The position numbers and the translations under genes are program-made. The notes under the pieces are model-generated. The model did not search any database, was not told where the DNA came from, and saw only the letters and a list, made by a program, of their open reading frames with translations. Below, piece after piece: positions 16,413 to 24,910 of a stretch of DNA of 64,000 bases (the stretch's first letter is position 1; each line of letters begins with the position of its first letter). The stretch lies in assembly GCF_026183895.1 (NCBI RefSeq), contig NZ_JAPFQI010000004.1, positions 62,001-126,000 of the forward strand. Direction: 5' to 3'. The stretch comes from Sabulicella glaciei. Lineage in GTDB: Bacteria > Pseudomonadota > Alphaproteobacteria > Acetobacterales > Acetobacteraceae.

Positions 16413-18047
16413 TCACGCGGTCCAGAACCACTCGCGGATGTTCCAGCAATTCGAGGAGCAGTTCTGGTTGGGGCGGTAGCCGTTCAGCCCTTCCTTCACC
16501 CCTTCCACATCCGCGCGCTGGAACAGCGGCAGGATGGCCAGCTCCTCGCGCAGCAGGGCCTGGATGCGGTGATAGGTCGCGCGGCGCTGCGCCTGGTCGA
16601 ACTGGGTCGCGCCCAGCACCAGCAGGCGGTCCATCTCCTCATTCGCGAACTGGTAGTTGTTCTGGCCGCGCCCGCCCTTGGCGCCGATGGCGGAGGAATG
16701 GAAGCGTGGCGTCACGTCCGGGTCGGCGCCCAGGGTGAAGTTCACCGCCACCATGACGGACTGGAAGCGCGACTGCTGCCAGAACTCGCCCCAGATCACG
16801 GCGGCCGGCATGTTCTGCACGCGCATGCCGGCGCCGATGGCGCGCCAATCCTGCATCAGCAGAAGCTGCGACTGCTCGCGCACCGGGTTGCCGGTGGTGG
16901 TGCTGTTGGTGAACTCCAGCTTCACCCCGTTCTTCTCGCGCACCCCGCCGGCGCCACGGCGCCAGCCAGCCTGGTCCAGCAGGGCGTTCGCCGCCGCCGG
17001 GTCGTGCCGGTGCGCCGGCAGGTCCGGGTTGAAGGCCCAGGATTGGCGTGGAAGGAAGGATTCCGAGGGCGTGGGCAGGCCGTAATAGATGGCATCGATC
17101 AGCGCGCGCTTGTTGATGGCCATGTAGAGGGCTTGGCGCACCGCCTTGTCCGCCAGCGGGCCGTATTCCAGGTTCGGCGCGATGTGCTCCACCGAGGCCT
17201 GCTGGTTCACGTGGATCGTGCGGCCGCGCAGCGTCCGCGCCTCGCGCACGAAGGGGGGCGAGATGCCCTGGATGGAGGTGTGGTCCACCTGCCCGGTGCG
17301 GAACTGGGTGTAGAGCACCGTCAGGTCGGGGATGTACTTGAACACCACCCGCTCCAGGAACGGGCCGTTGCCGTGATAGGCGGTGTTGGCCGTGAGGGTG
17401 ATGTTGTCGCCCGCCGTGCGGCTGGCCCACCGGAACGGCCCGGTGCCCACGGGGGCATTGTTGAAGGGCGCCGTGTTCGGATCGCCCGCCGCGCCCAGGA
17501 TATGCTTGGGCACCATGAAGGTGAGCGAGAGGATGGAAAGATAGGGCGCATAGGCCCTCTCCATCCGCCAGGTGATCTCGTCGGGCGCCGTCACCTGGAT
17601 GTCGCGCACCAGCTGGTGGCCGACGCGCGAGCGGGCGCGGAAGGCGGAATTGTTGATGAGCTCGAGGGTGAACTTCACGTCCTCGGCCGTGAAGGGCGTG
17701 CCGTCGTGCCAGGTGACGCCCGGGCGCAGCTTCACCTTCCAGGCCAGGCCGTCGGCGGAGATGCCGCCATTCTCCGTCGTCGGCACATCCTGAGCGAGAT
17801 CGGCGACGAGGTTGCCCTCGGGATCGGTGAACCAGAGCGGGGAGAAGAGGTTCCACCAGACGCCCTGGTCCACCTCGATGCCCGGCATCAGCGGGTTGAA
17901 GACCGTCGGCTCCTGCGACAGGCCGACGACCACCTGCCCGCGCGGGCGCTCTGGCGGTCGGGGCTGGGCCCGTCCGACGCGGGGGGCCAGGGCGGCAGCC
18001 GCCCCAAGCCCCAGCACGGCACGACGGTCGGTGCGGAAATCAACCAT
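16413..18047 (-). CDS. ABC-importer periplasmic binding protein, SBP_bac_5 family
   Basis: Extracellular solute-binding protein of the peptide/nickel/opine class, 544 residues. Its leader has twin arginines in TDRRAVLGLGAAAALAP and a likely cut after VGRAQ, so Tat export is possible. LAQDVPTTENGGISADGLAW and KLRPGVTWHDGTPFTAEDV form the family's conserved N-lobe block; DGTPFTAEDV is diagnostic. It is the first gene of the operon, with GGGGGCG before the ATG at 18047. A longer TTG-started frame to 18059 is less likely. The upstream region carries repeated GCAAG motifs that may bind the divergent regulator. The ligand is unknown, but the oxidase and reductase downstream point to an amino-acid derivative. 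Confidence 0.92.
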   Translation of the reverse strand: MVDFRTDRRAVLGLGAAAALAPRVGRAQPRPPERPRGQVVVGLSQEPTVFNPLMPGIEVDQGVWWNLFSPLWFTDPEGNLVADLAQDVPTTENGGISADGLAWKVKLRPGVTWHDGTPFTAEDVKFTLELINNSAFRARSRVGHQLVRDIQVTAPDEITWRMERAYAPYLSILSLTFMVPKHILGAAGDPNTAPFNNAPVGTGPFRWASRTAGDNITLTANTAYHGNGPFLERVVFKYIPDLTVLYTQFRTGQVDHTSIQGISPPFVREARTLRGRTIHVNQQASVEHIAPNLEYGPLADKAVRQALYMAINKRALIDAIYYGLPTPSESFLPRQSWAFNPDLPAHRHDPAAANALLDQAGWRRGAGGVREKNGVKLEFTNSTTTGNPVREQSQLLLMQDWRAIGAGMRVQNMPAAVIWGEFWQQSRFQSVMVAVNFTLGADPDVTPRFHSSAIGAKGGRGQNNYQFANEEMDRLLVLGATQFDQAQRRATYHRIQALLREELAILPLFQRADVEGVKEGLNGYRPNQNCSSNCWNIREWFWTA

Positions 18048-18071
18048 GCTCGCCCCCAATGGGATATCGTT

Positions 18072-18115
18072 CTTGCCGGCAAGTGTTAAGCAAGCTCCGC
18101 ATCATTGCAAGCAAG
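18072..18115. promoter_or_regulatory. Putative operator cluster between the XRE-cupin regulator and the ABC operon
   Basis: The 130-base divergent gap holds a perfect 12-bp palindrome CTTGCCGGCAAG (18072-18083) and two direct copies of AAGCAAG at 18088 and 18109, spaced 21 bases, or two helical turns. GCAAG occurs at 18079, 18090, 18107 and 18111. The region is AT-richer than its surroundings. Binding by the adjacent regulator is inferred from position and repeat spacing. Confidence 0.5.
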
Positions 18116-18177
18116 TTTAACTGGATTACGTTTTCCAGGCGCGGCATAGGCGTGCGGCGAGCGGAGGGACGCGCGGG

Positions 18178-18792
18178 ATGGATGATGCGGTGGGAGGCGA
18201 GGCCCTGGCCCGCCCCGACGAGGGCGAGGATGATCGCCGGTTGGGCGAGGCGATCCGCCTGCTGCGCCGCCGCGCCGGGCTGACCATTGGCGCCTTGGCC
18301 GAGAAGGCGCAGCTTTCCACCGCCATGGTGAGCCTGCTGGAGCGCGGCCGCGCTACGCCCTCGCTGCGGACCCTGCGGCTGCTCGGCCTCGCGCTTGACG
18401 TTCCCGTCTCCTACTTCTTCGAGGCGCAGGAGCAGGATGCGGCCGGGCGCTACGTGGTGCGCCGCGGGAACCGGCGGCTGCTGCGGTTGACGCGCACCGG
18501 CGTGCTGAAGGAAGCGCTGCTGCCCCCGAGCAAGGGCCTGCTGGAGATGTACGAACTGGCGCTGAACCCCGGCGGCGCCTCCGGGACCGACTTCATGCAG
18601 CACGAGGGCGAAAAGGCCGGGTATGTGCTGGCAGGGCGCCTCCGACTGACGCTGGACGGCGCGGTGGAGGTGCTGGAGCCGGGCGATACCTTCTGCTTCC
18701 CGTCTTCCGTGCCGCACATGTTCGACAATCCCGGCGAGGAGGTCGCCCGCGTCATCTGGATTACCACGCAGGGCCGCGCCGCTCCGGGGTGA
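18178..18792 (+). CDS. XRE-family regulator with C-terminal cupin sensor domain
   Basis: Transcription factor of 204 residues. Residues about 20-76 form the XRE helix-turn-helix (LGEAIRLLRRRAGLTIGAL, then STAMVSLLERGRATPSLRTL). Residues about 120-200 form a cupin barrel, seen in MQHEGEKAGYVLAGRL, LEPGDTFCFPSSVPHMF and the closing strand VARVIWITTQ. The His and Glu of the usual cupin metal or ligand site are in HEGEKAGYVLAG and VPH. Such proteins often repress neighbouring amine or amino-acid catabolic operons and release on binding the substrate. It is divergent from the importer-oxidase operon. GGAGGG lies upstream of the ATG. Confidence 0.9.
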   Translation: MDDAVGGEALARPDEGEDDRRLGEAIRLLRRRAGLTIGALAEKAQLSTAMVSLLERGRATPSLRTLRLLGLALDVPVSYFFEAQEQDAAGRYVVRRGNRRLLRLTRTGVLKEALLPPSKGLLEMYELALNPGGASGTDFMQHEGEKAGYVLAGRLRLTLDGAVEVLEPGDTFCFPSSVPHMFDNPGEEVARVIWITTQGRAAPG

Positions 18793-18905
18793 GGCCGGTG
18801 CCTGGCAGCCCGGCCCGGAAGACTCGTTGTGGGGGTGGTGCTGGCCTGTGATCGCCAAGCGGTTCTCGTCCTTGGCATGCCTGGGGCCCTTGACCGCTTC
18901 CGCGG

Positions 18906-19790
18906 TCAGCGGGTCCGGCGCTGGCTCCAGCCAAGGAAAAGGCCGGATGCGACGATGATCGCTGCGCCGACCCAGGTGGCCGCGTCCGGCAAGTGGCTGA
19001 ACAGCAGCCAGCCAATGACGACCGAGCCGAGCAGTTGGAAGTACTGGAAGGGTGCGATGATGTTGGCCGGCGCGTAAACCATGGCCCGCGCCACGAAGTA
19101 ATGCCCGATGGCGCCGAAGGCGCCGCAGCCGAGAAACAGCAGCAGATCCGGCAGGGTGGCGGGCGTCCGCCACACGAAAGGCAGGACGAGCATCAGCCCG
19201 AATGCCCCGACGAGCGGGGACCAGAGCGCCGAGGTGGCCGGCGGGTCATGCGGCGCCACGAGGCGGGTGAGGATCTGGTACACGCCGTAAGCGACTGCCG
19301 AGAGCAGCACCCAGAGCGCCGGCCACTGGAAGACGCCGCTGCCCGGGCGCAGCAGCACCAGCACACCGACGAAGCCGATCGCCACGGCGGTGAAGCTGGC
19401 GACTGTCGTGCGCTCCCGCAGCACGGGCCACGCCAGCAGTGCCACGATCAGCGGTGCGGCGAGCTGGATGGCCGCCTGCTCGGCGAGCGCGATGAAGGTC
19501 AGGGCGTAGAAGGTGGCGAGGTTGGAGGTCGTCAGCATCGCTGCCCGCGCCAGCTGCAGGACCGGCCTCCGGCTGCGGAGCACACCCAATCCCGAATGCG
19601 GCAGGAACAGCGCCGACAGGAAAAGCAGGTGGACGAAGGCCCTTGCCCAGGACACCTGGAGCGAGGAGTAATCCTCGCCCAGCAGCTTGGCGAAGCCGCT
19701 CATCATCGGGAAGAGTAGCCCAGCCGTGCACATGCAGAGGATACCGTGCAGGGTTCGGCGCGGGGGCCCCGCCGCAGCCGACGTGGTCAA
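18906..19790 (-). CDS. EamA/DMT-family drug/metabolite transporter
   Basis: Inner-membrane exporter-type protein with ten predicted helices in two EamA repeats. The first repeat includes LLFPMMSGFAKLLG and ends in the conserved ALAEQAAIQLAAPLIVALLAWPVLRER region. The second includes AVAYGVYQILTRL and ends in GAAIIVASGLF. SalY-like members export amino acids or other metabolites; nothing here fixes the cargo. The start is uncertain: no ATG precedes the first helix by the usual distance, so the TTG at 19790 was chosen, while a GTG at 19922 would add a hydrophilic leader of 44 residues that the family does not need. Neither has a good ribosome-binding site. Confidence 0.82.
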   Translation of the reverse strand: MTTSAAAGPPRRTLHGILCMCTAGLLFPMMSGFAKLLGEDYSSLQVSWARAFVHLLFLSALFLPHSGLGVLRSRRPVLQLARAAMLTTSNLATFYALTFIALAEQAAIQLAAPLIVALLAWPVLRERTTVASFTAVAIGFVGVLVLLRPGSGVFQWPALWVLLSAVAYGVYQILTRLVAPHDPPATSALWSPLVGAFGLMLVLPFVWRTPATLPDLLLFLGCGAFGAIGHYFVARAMVYAPANIIAPFQYFQLLGSVVIGWLLFSHLPDAATWVGAAIIVASGLFLGWSQRRTR

Positions 19791-19942
19791 GAGGCATGGC
19801 TCGACATCTGTGGGAAGATTGGCGCAGCGGCGTCCTCCCGGCAACTCGGGTGGCCGATGCAGCCTGATCAGGTGGCCAGGGCGAGGCGGCAATGGCTTGC
19901 AAGCCCCACCCCATTCCTTCACATTTTTTCATTCTAACGCAT

Positions 19943-19957
19943 CGGACTCTCGGTCCG
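19943..19957. promoter_or_regulatory. Dyad upstream of the MerR-type gene
   Basis: CGGAC-tctcg-GTCCG is a perfect 5+5 bp dyad about 48 bases before the MerR-type start, followed by a -10-like GTTATG. MerR-family regulators bind such dyads between the -35 and -10 of their promoters. The assignment rests on position only. Confidence 0.4.
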
Positions 19958-20004
19958 GAACGTTATGAGGCGAGGACAAGCGATCCTGAGTAGGGAGGGC
20001 TATG

Positions 20005-20382
20005 ATGAACATTGGCGAGGCCGCGAGCCGAAGCGGAGTTTCGGCAAAGATGATCCGCCACTATGAGTCCCTTGGACTGATCCGTCCGGAGAGGCGGTCC
20101 AACAACTATCGCTCCTACACCGACCAGACCATTTCGCTGCTGCGCTTCATCCGCCACGCCCGCGACCTGGCCTTTCCGCTCGCCGAGGTGAAAAGCATCC
20201 TGGCGCTCTGGGGCGACGACAAGAAGGGTCCCGAGGAGCTGCGGAGCAGTGCCATGGGCCATGTGGAAGCGCTGGAGGAGAAAGCGCACTCCATGAGGGC
20301 CATGGCCCAGGCCCTGCGAGATCTGGCCGACACGATCGACTCACGCGAGAAGCCTGAGGCGCCGCGCTTCGAGGCGGCTTGA
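20005..20382 (+). CDS. MerR-family regulator lacking the metal-binding cysteines
   Basis: Transcription factor of about 125 residues. The winged helix-turn-helix starts MNIGEAASRSGVSAKMIRHYE and continues LIRPERRSNNYRSYTDQ. The dimerisation helix (EELRSSAMGHVEALEEKAH) follows. Copper and gold sensors of the closely similar CueR/HmrR type end in a loop with two or more cysteines; this protein ends IDSREKPEAPRFEAA and contains no cysteine at all. It therefore probably senses something other than a soft metal, or has lost its effector. Two adjacent ATGs are possible (20002, 20005); the second has better spacing from GGGAGG. It is divergent from the EamA transporter. Confidence 0.85.
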   Translation: MNIGEAASRSGVSAKMIRHYESLGLIRPERRSNNYRSYTDQTISLLRFIRHARDLAFPLAEVKSILALWGDDKKGPEELRSSAMGHVEALEEKAHSMRAMAQALRDLADTIDSREKPEAPRFEAA

Positions 20383-20460
20383 TTCACGAGCTTCGGCGGT
20401 CGCGGGGGCTGCAAGGAAATTGCCCCCGCACCAGGAGGCGAGGAGAAACGTGGCGCCGGG

Positions 20461-20772
20461 TTATTCCAGCGCCTCGTTCACCTGGACGATCGGACGGACG
20501 TCGGTGAAGTTGGGGATGTCGGAGAAGATCTCGGCACCGTGTGCCGCGACGGCCTTCTGTAGCGCGTCCGCCGAGGAGAAGGTGAGCAGGGCGATCACCT
20601 GATAGGATGCCGCCTTGCCGTCAGGCGTGCCCAGCCCGCGCAGGAAGCGGGCCTCCGTCAGCCCCATCGGCTCCCAACGCTGCCGGACGAGGGCGCTGTG
20701 CTTCGCCATGTAGTAGCCATGGTCGAAGCGCGACCCTTCCTGGTTGGGGTAGAGCACTGTGGCAAGGACCAT
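20461..20772 (-). CDS. EthD-family protein
   Basis: Small ferredoxin-fold protein of 103 residues in the EthD family, named for a protein required for ethyl tert-butyl ether breakdown; dimeric members act in oxidations or have unknown roles. The start VLATVLYPNQEGSRFDHGYY, the LTFSSADAL segment in the middle and IFSDIPNFTDVRPIVQ near the end are the conserved blocks. GGGAGGAAG precedes the ATG at 20772. It stands alone: the MerR-type gene converges on it from one side and 540 bases without a gene lie on the other. Confidence 0.8.
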   Translation of the reverse strand: MVLATVLYPNQEGSRFDHGYYMAKHSALVRQRWEPMGLTEARFLRGLGTPDGKAASYQVIALLTFSSADALQKAVAAHGAEIFSDIPNFTDVRPIVQVNEALE

Positions 20773-21311
20773 GATCGCTTCCTCCCTGTGGCGCTGCCCG
20801 TGCAGCGCCTCCGCGTCAGTGCGGTCGTGAGGGCAAGGGGCCGCGACAGCACTCGCGCACCACCATGCTGGACCGGCCCGATGGGCGCAGCCAAGGACTT
20901 GATCGCCGGGTGAGGGATCGCGGGTTACGCCCCGATTGCTGGAGGCCGGCACGACTGAACGAGTCTTTTCCGGCGCTCCTGCCGGCAGGAGAAGTACGGC
21001 GTGCTGGGAAGATCCTGGAAGCGGGCGGCGGCCGCATGCTGGCAGCGCTCCCCACCCAGCCTTCGGTCACCAAAGGGAAGACGCGGGAGGAGGGGCCACC
21101 CGGCAGTGACGACGGGTCCTCCGGGCAGGAGCCGCCCACTCCGCCGAAGAAGCGCAGCGGATTGCTCACAAGCAGGCCGCCCTGCAGCGTCCCCACGAGG
21201 CGGTGGCCTTGTTCGACGCGTCCGGTCGCTACCACGGCGCCGTCGGACGGGGGGGCATCACCGCCTGCATTTCTTATGCTCGATCAGCGCCTTAAGAAAG
21301 CCGGACAGCGC
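20773..21311. other. 540 bases without a credible gene
   Basis: Open frames exist on both strands, but none has a ribosome-binding site, a recognisable domain or a plausible composition. Frames on the + strand here continue far into the antisense of the dehydrogenase gene. Nothing else of note was seen. Confidence 0.5.
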
Positions 21312-22265
21312 TCAGCTTGGTCCGTCCTCCCGCAGCACGCGCATCGCGGCAAGCAGCGTCCGTTCGTAGCGCGCTCGCTCCCTCGCGACGGCCTCGGGCG
21401 GCCAAGCACGGAAGCCTTGCCCCGTCTTCGCGCCGAGGCGTCCCTCCGAAACCAACCGTTGCAGCGTTGGGCTTGGGCTGGTGTCGTTGCAGAGGGAGGG
21501 ATAGATCGCCTGCGCCGCAGCGAGCTGCGTCTCGAGCCCGGCAAGCTCCTTCTGCAGGATGGGCCCGGCCGCGATGTAGCGGAACCCAAAGGCGTAACGC
21601 ACCGCGGTATCCACGTCCTCGGCCGTCGCGAGACCCTCGTCGATGGCGGCGAAAGCCTCTCGCATCAGGGCGTGCTGGATGCGGTTGGCGAGAAAGCCCG
21701 GCACGTCGCGCGAAACGCGGATCGGCTTGCGGCCGAGCGATTCCATGATTGCCGCCAGCCGGCCACAGACCGCGGGATCGGTGTATTCGCCCCTTACCAC
21801 CTCGACGCCGGGAACGAGATGGGCTGGCAGGAAGAAATGCAGGTTCGCCATGCGCTCGCGGGTCGCGCAATCCCGTGCAATATCGGTGATGCGGAAGCCC
21901 GATGCGTTGGTCACGACAGGGACGCCAGGGGGCACGAGGCGATCGAGCTTGGCGAAGACCTCGCGCTTCAGTTCGAGCCTCTCCGGCACGGCTTCGATGA
22001 CCAGCATCGCGGAGGCGAAGTCTGCGTTCTCCAGGGCCGTCACGATGTCGAGCGCGCTGGCCGAGGCAATGTCTGCATCAAGCTGGCCGATCGAGGTGCG
22101 GATGCGCTCCAGCCGCTCAGGCGTCGCTCCACCAGGCTCGACCGCCGTCACGCGCCAGTTTCCTGCGAGGAAGATGGCCGAGATGTCGCAGCCCATCAGC
22201 CCGAGGCCGAGAACGACAACATGTCCTCCCGGCGCTGCTTGGTCTCTCACTACGCCCGTCTGCAT
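21312..22265 (-). CDS. 3-hydroxyacyl-CoA dehydrogenase family protein
   Basis: NAD-dependent dehydrogenase of 317 residues. The Rossmann motif is VVVLGLGLMGCDISAIFLAG near residue 16, with the acidic residue of the second strand in VTAVEPGG. FFLPAHLVPGVEVV is the conserved segment after the catalytic His/Asn region, and the C-terminal helical domain starts at RVSRDVPGFLANRIQHAL. The length and single C-terminal domain match stand-alone members such as L-gulonate or L-carnitine dehydrogenases as well as 3-hydroxybutyryl-CoA dehydrogenase, so the substrate is open. GGAGCAAG precedes the ATG at 22265. It is the last of three co-directional genes with an acyl-CoA dehydrogenase and a Bug receptor. 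Confidence 0.83.
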   Translation of the reverse strand: MQTGVVRDQAAPGGHVVVLGLGLMGCDISAIFLAGNWRVTAVEPGGATPERLERIRTSIGQLDADIASASALDIVTALENADFASAMLVIEAVPERLELKREVFAKLDRLVPPGVPVVTNASGFRITDIARDCATRERMANLHFFLPAHLVPGVEVVRGEYTDPAVCGRLAAIMESLGRKPIRVSRDVPGFLANRIQHALMREAFAAIDEGLATAEDVDTAVRYAFGFRYIAAGPILQKELAGLETQLAAAQAIYPSLCNDTSPSPTLQRLVSEGRLGAKTGQGFRAWPPEAVARERARYERTLLAAMRVLREDGPS

Positions 22266-22404
22266 CGGTCTTGCTCCAGTACTGGCTGTCTTACGCAAGG
22301 GTAGGCCGAGGCATGGGAGGTTTGTGGCTTCCGGAGGCTCGTGCGGGTGGATCTGCTGGTTCTCATCCACCATCAGCAGAAGGGCTGATGGAGCCAGCCC
22401 TTTG

Positions 22405-23538
22405 TCATCCCCGTGCCTGCATCGCCCAGCGCGACACGACGATGCGCTGGACCTCCGACGTGCCGTCGAGGATGCGGAACAGCCTCGCGTCCCGGTAGAG
22501 CCGTTCGATTGCCGAGCCTTCCATGTAGCCCTCGCCACCGTGGATCTGCAGCATGCGGTCCGCGACGCGGCCAAGCGCCTCGGTCGCGAAGAGCTTCGCC
22601 GCCGCTGCCTCGCCTGGAGCAAGCTTTCCCTCATCGCGCTTGCGTGCCAGTTCGAGCGCCATGCAGTGCGCGGCCAAGGCCTCGGTCGCGCTGTCCGCCA
22701 GCATGGCCGCCACCATCTGGTGCTCATGCAGGGGGCGGCCGAATTGCCGGCGCCGCGCGGCGTGACGCACGCCCTCGCTCACCATCCGCTCGGACAGGCC
22801 GGCGCAGAGCGCGGCCAGGTGCAGCCGCACCTTGTCCAGGCCGGCCAGGGCCGACTTCAGCCCGGTCCCTGGCGCGCCGACCAGTGCATCGCCCGGCAGG
22901 CGCACGTCATCGAAGCGAAGATCCGCCACGTGCATGCCACGCAGCCCCATCTTGCCCTGCGTGGGCAGGACGGTGAGGCCTGGCGAACCGACCGGAACGG
23001 CGAAGGCGCTGATGGCCTCGCCCGTCCGTGCCATGACCACGAAAAGGCCGGCCTCGGGTCCATTCGTGACCCAGCGCTTGCTGCCCCGCAGCACCCAGCC
23101 TCCCGCGCCGTCGGGCTGTGCCTCGCTGCGCAGCGAGGCCGCGTCCGATCCTGCTTCCTGCTCCGACAGGCAGAAGGCGGCCACGACCTCGCCACTGGCC
23201 ATGGAGGGCAGCCACCGCGCCTGCTGCGCCTCGCTGCCCGCGTGCAGCAGGATCTGCGCGGCGCCGCCGCTGTTCAGGGCATAGCGCGAGCGATACGCAG
23301 GTGCGGCACGGCCAAGCACCAGCATCAGTTCGGCCTCCTCCTCCATCGTCAGGCCCAGGCCGCCGAAGCGCTCGGGAATCGAGATGCCGAAAAGCCCGGC
23401 TTCGCGGATCGCGGCCAGAACGGAAGCCGGTACCTCATCCGTCCGGTCCATCTCGGCCTCGGCTGGAAGGAGGACCTCCTCCACCAGGCGCTTTGCCGCC
23501 AGGAGGCGCGCTTCCTGCGCTGCGGGGTCGCGGATCAT
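22405..23538 (-). CDS. Acyl-CoA dehydrogenase-like flavoprotein
   Basis: FAD enzyme of 377 residues with the three-domain acyl-CoA dehydrogenase layout. AFCLSEQEAGSDAASL is the FAD-binding loop of the middle domain, RWVTNGPEA the following strand, and RRQFGRPLHEHQMV, then MLQIHGGEGYMEGSAIERLYRD, are C-terminal signatures. The loop that carries the catalytic glutamate in most family members (x-EGTS) here reads ILDGTSEVQR, with Asp in place of Glu. The alternative position used by isovaleryl-CoA dehydrogenase (LDxER) reads LDKVR. The reaction may therefore be slow, different, or use another base. GGAAG precedes the ATG at 23538. Confidence 0.88.
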   Translation of the reverse strand: MIRDPAAQEARLLAAKRLVEEVLLPAEAEMDRTDEVPASVLAAIREAGLFGISIPERFGGLGLTMEEEAELMLVLGRAAPAYRSRYALNSGGAAQILLHAGSEAQQARWLPSMASGEVVAAFCLSEQEAGSDAASLRSEAQPDGAGGWVLRGSKRWVTNGPEAGLFVVMARTGEAISAFAVPVGSPGLTVLPTQGKMGLRGMHVADLRFDDVRLPGDALVGAPGTGLKSALAGLDKVRLHLAALCAGLSERMVSEGVRHAARRRQFGRPLHEHQMVAAMLADSATEALAAHCMALELARKRDEGKLAPGEAAAAKLFATEALGRVADRMLQIHGGEGYMEGSAIERLYRDARLFRILDGTSEVQRIVVSRWAMQARG

Positions 23539-23664
23539 GACCTGCTTCCTTTTCGCGCGGGCTGGTTGCCTGCCGTGGAGGAGCCCGCCCGGTGGTGGGT
23601 ATCGGTGCCATGGCGGGCGGCGTGACCACGCCATCCGCAGTGCCGGTCAGCTTGCGGCATCTTC

Positions 23665-24627
23665 CTACTCCGCGCTTATCCGGGCGCGACGGATCACGTC
23701 GGACCATCGCTCGTTCTCGGCGCGCATGTAGCGTGCGAATTCCGTTGGCGCCGTGCCGTGGACTTCGTAGCCCTGTCGGATGAGGTTCGTCCTCACCTCC
23801 TCCAGCGCCATCACTTCCGCCGCGACCTCGCCCAGCCGCGCCAGCACCGGAGCGGGCATGTTCGCCGGGCCGACCAGCCCGTGCCAGACACTGGCCACGA
23901 GGCTGGGGAAGCCGGCCTCGGCCACGGTCGGCACCTCGGGGAAGGCGGCCATGCGCGCCTCGCCGGTCACTGCGAGGGGGCGGATCAGCCCGGCGCGCAA
24001 CGAGGGGGAGGCCTGGATCGGGTTGTGGAAAATGGCCTGGACCTGCCCGCCCAGCAGCGCGGCGTGGGCCGGAGCCGCGCCGCCGAAGGGAACATGCGTC
24101 ATCTCGACCTCGGCCAGCAGCCCGAACAAGGCGCCGGTGAGATGCAGGGGCGTCCCCACCCCGGCCGATCCATAGGTGACGCCGCCCGGCTGCCGCCGCG
24201 CAAGCTCCGCGAGGCCTGCAAGATCGCGGGCCGGCACGGAGGGCGCGACCACGACGATGAGCGGATAGGAGGTGAGCTGGCTGATGGCCGAGAAGTCGCG
24301 CACCGGGTCATAGGGCAGTCGGGCGAACATGGCGGCGTTCTGCACGAGGGCCGAGGCCGCGAGCATCAGCGTGTGCCCATCCGGGGCGGCACGGGCGACG
24401 TGGTCCGAGGCGATGTTTCCGCCCGCGCCCACCCGGTTCTCCACCACGACGCCCTGCCCGAGCCGCTCGGCGAGGCGATCCGCGATGACGCGCGCGATGA
24501 CGTCCGCGGGCCCGCCCGGCGCGAAGCCGACGACGATGCGCACCGGGCGGCTGGGGGCCCATTGCGCGAGGGCCGGGCCTGACGCCGCCAGTGAGAGACC
24601 CAGCGTCGAGAGCTCACGCCGCCTCAT
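23665..24627 (-). CDS. Bug-family periplasmic solute receptor
   Basis: TTT-type binding protein of 320 residues with a signal peptide (ELSTLGLSLAASGPALAQ, cut after ALAQ). The family blocks are VRIVVGFAPGGPADVIAR, VVENRVGAGGNIASD, HVPFGGAAPAH and TVAEAGFPSL. GGAGGAACG precedes the ATG at 24627. It leads a minus-strand group with the acyl-CoA dehydrogenase and hydroxyacyl-CoA dehydrogenase, so it probably delivers an organic acid that is then activated and oxidised by enzymes encoded there or elsewhere. No TctAB membrane pair is present. Confidence 0.93.
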   Translation of the reverse strand: MRRRELSTLGLSLAASGPALAQWAPSRPVRIVVGFAPGGPADVIARVIADRLAERLGQGVVVENRVGAGGNIASDHVARAAPDGHTLMLAASALVQNAAMFARLPYDPVRDFSAISQLTSYPLIVVVAPSVPARDLAGLAELARRQPGGVTYGSAGVGTPLHLTGALFGLLAEVEMTHVPFGGAAPAHAALLGGQVQAIFHNPIQASPSLRAGLIRPLAVTGEARMAAFPEVPTVAEAGFPSLVASVWHGLVGPANMPAPVLARLGEVAAEVMALEEVRTNLIRQGYEVHGTAPTEFARYMRAENERWSDVIRRARISAE

Positions 24628-24910
24628 TCGTTCCTCCGCATTCCCTGCTTCATTGACGCATGCCGGGTGCGCTCCCGCTAGACGCTGCTTCGCTGGAGCC
24701 GAGGACCCTGGCCGGGGCGTGCTGGTCCTGGATGCTGCCTTGCTCGGCGTCGGGAGATCCATCCAGGCCATCCGATGCCGAGGATCGCCATGCCGATGGA
24801 CTTGCCTAGTCGTGCCGCACGATGAAGGGCATGCTTCCGCGGCGCCTGCCACGGGCACTGGTCGCTTCAGGGCGAGGCGATTTCCGTTCTTCATGGGAGG
24901 CCCACACGAG

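Noticed and set aside
20816-21235. A 139-codon minus-strand frame (starts MVATGRVEQGHRLVG) in the 540-base gap
   Set aside because: It has no ribosome-binding site, no recognised domain and a composition rich in Ser, Pro and Arg typical of shadow frames.
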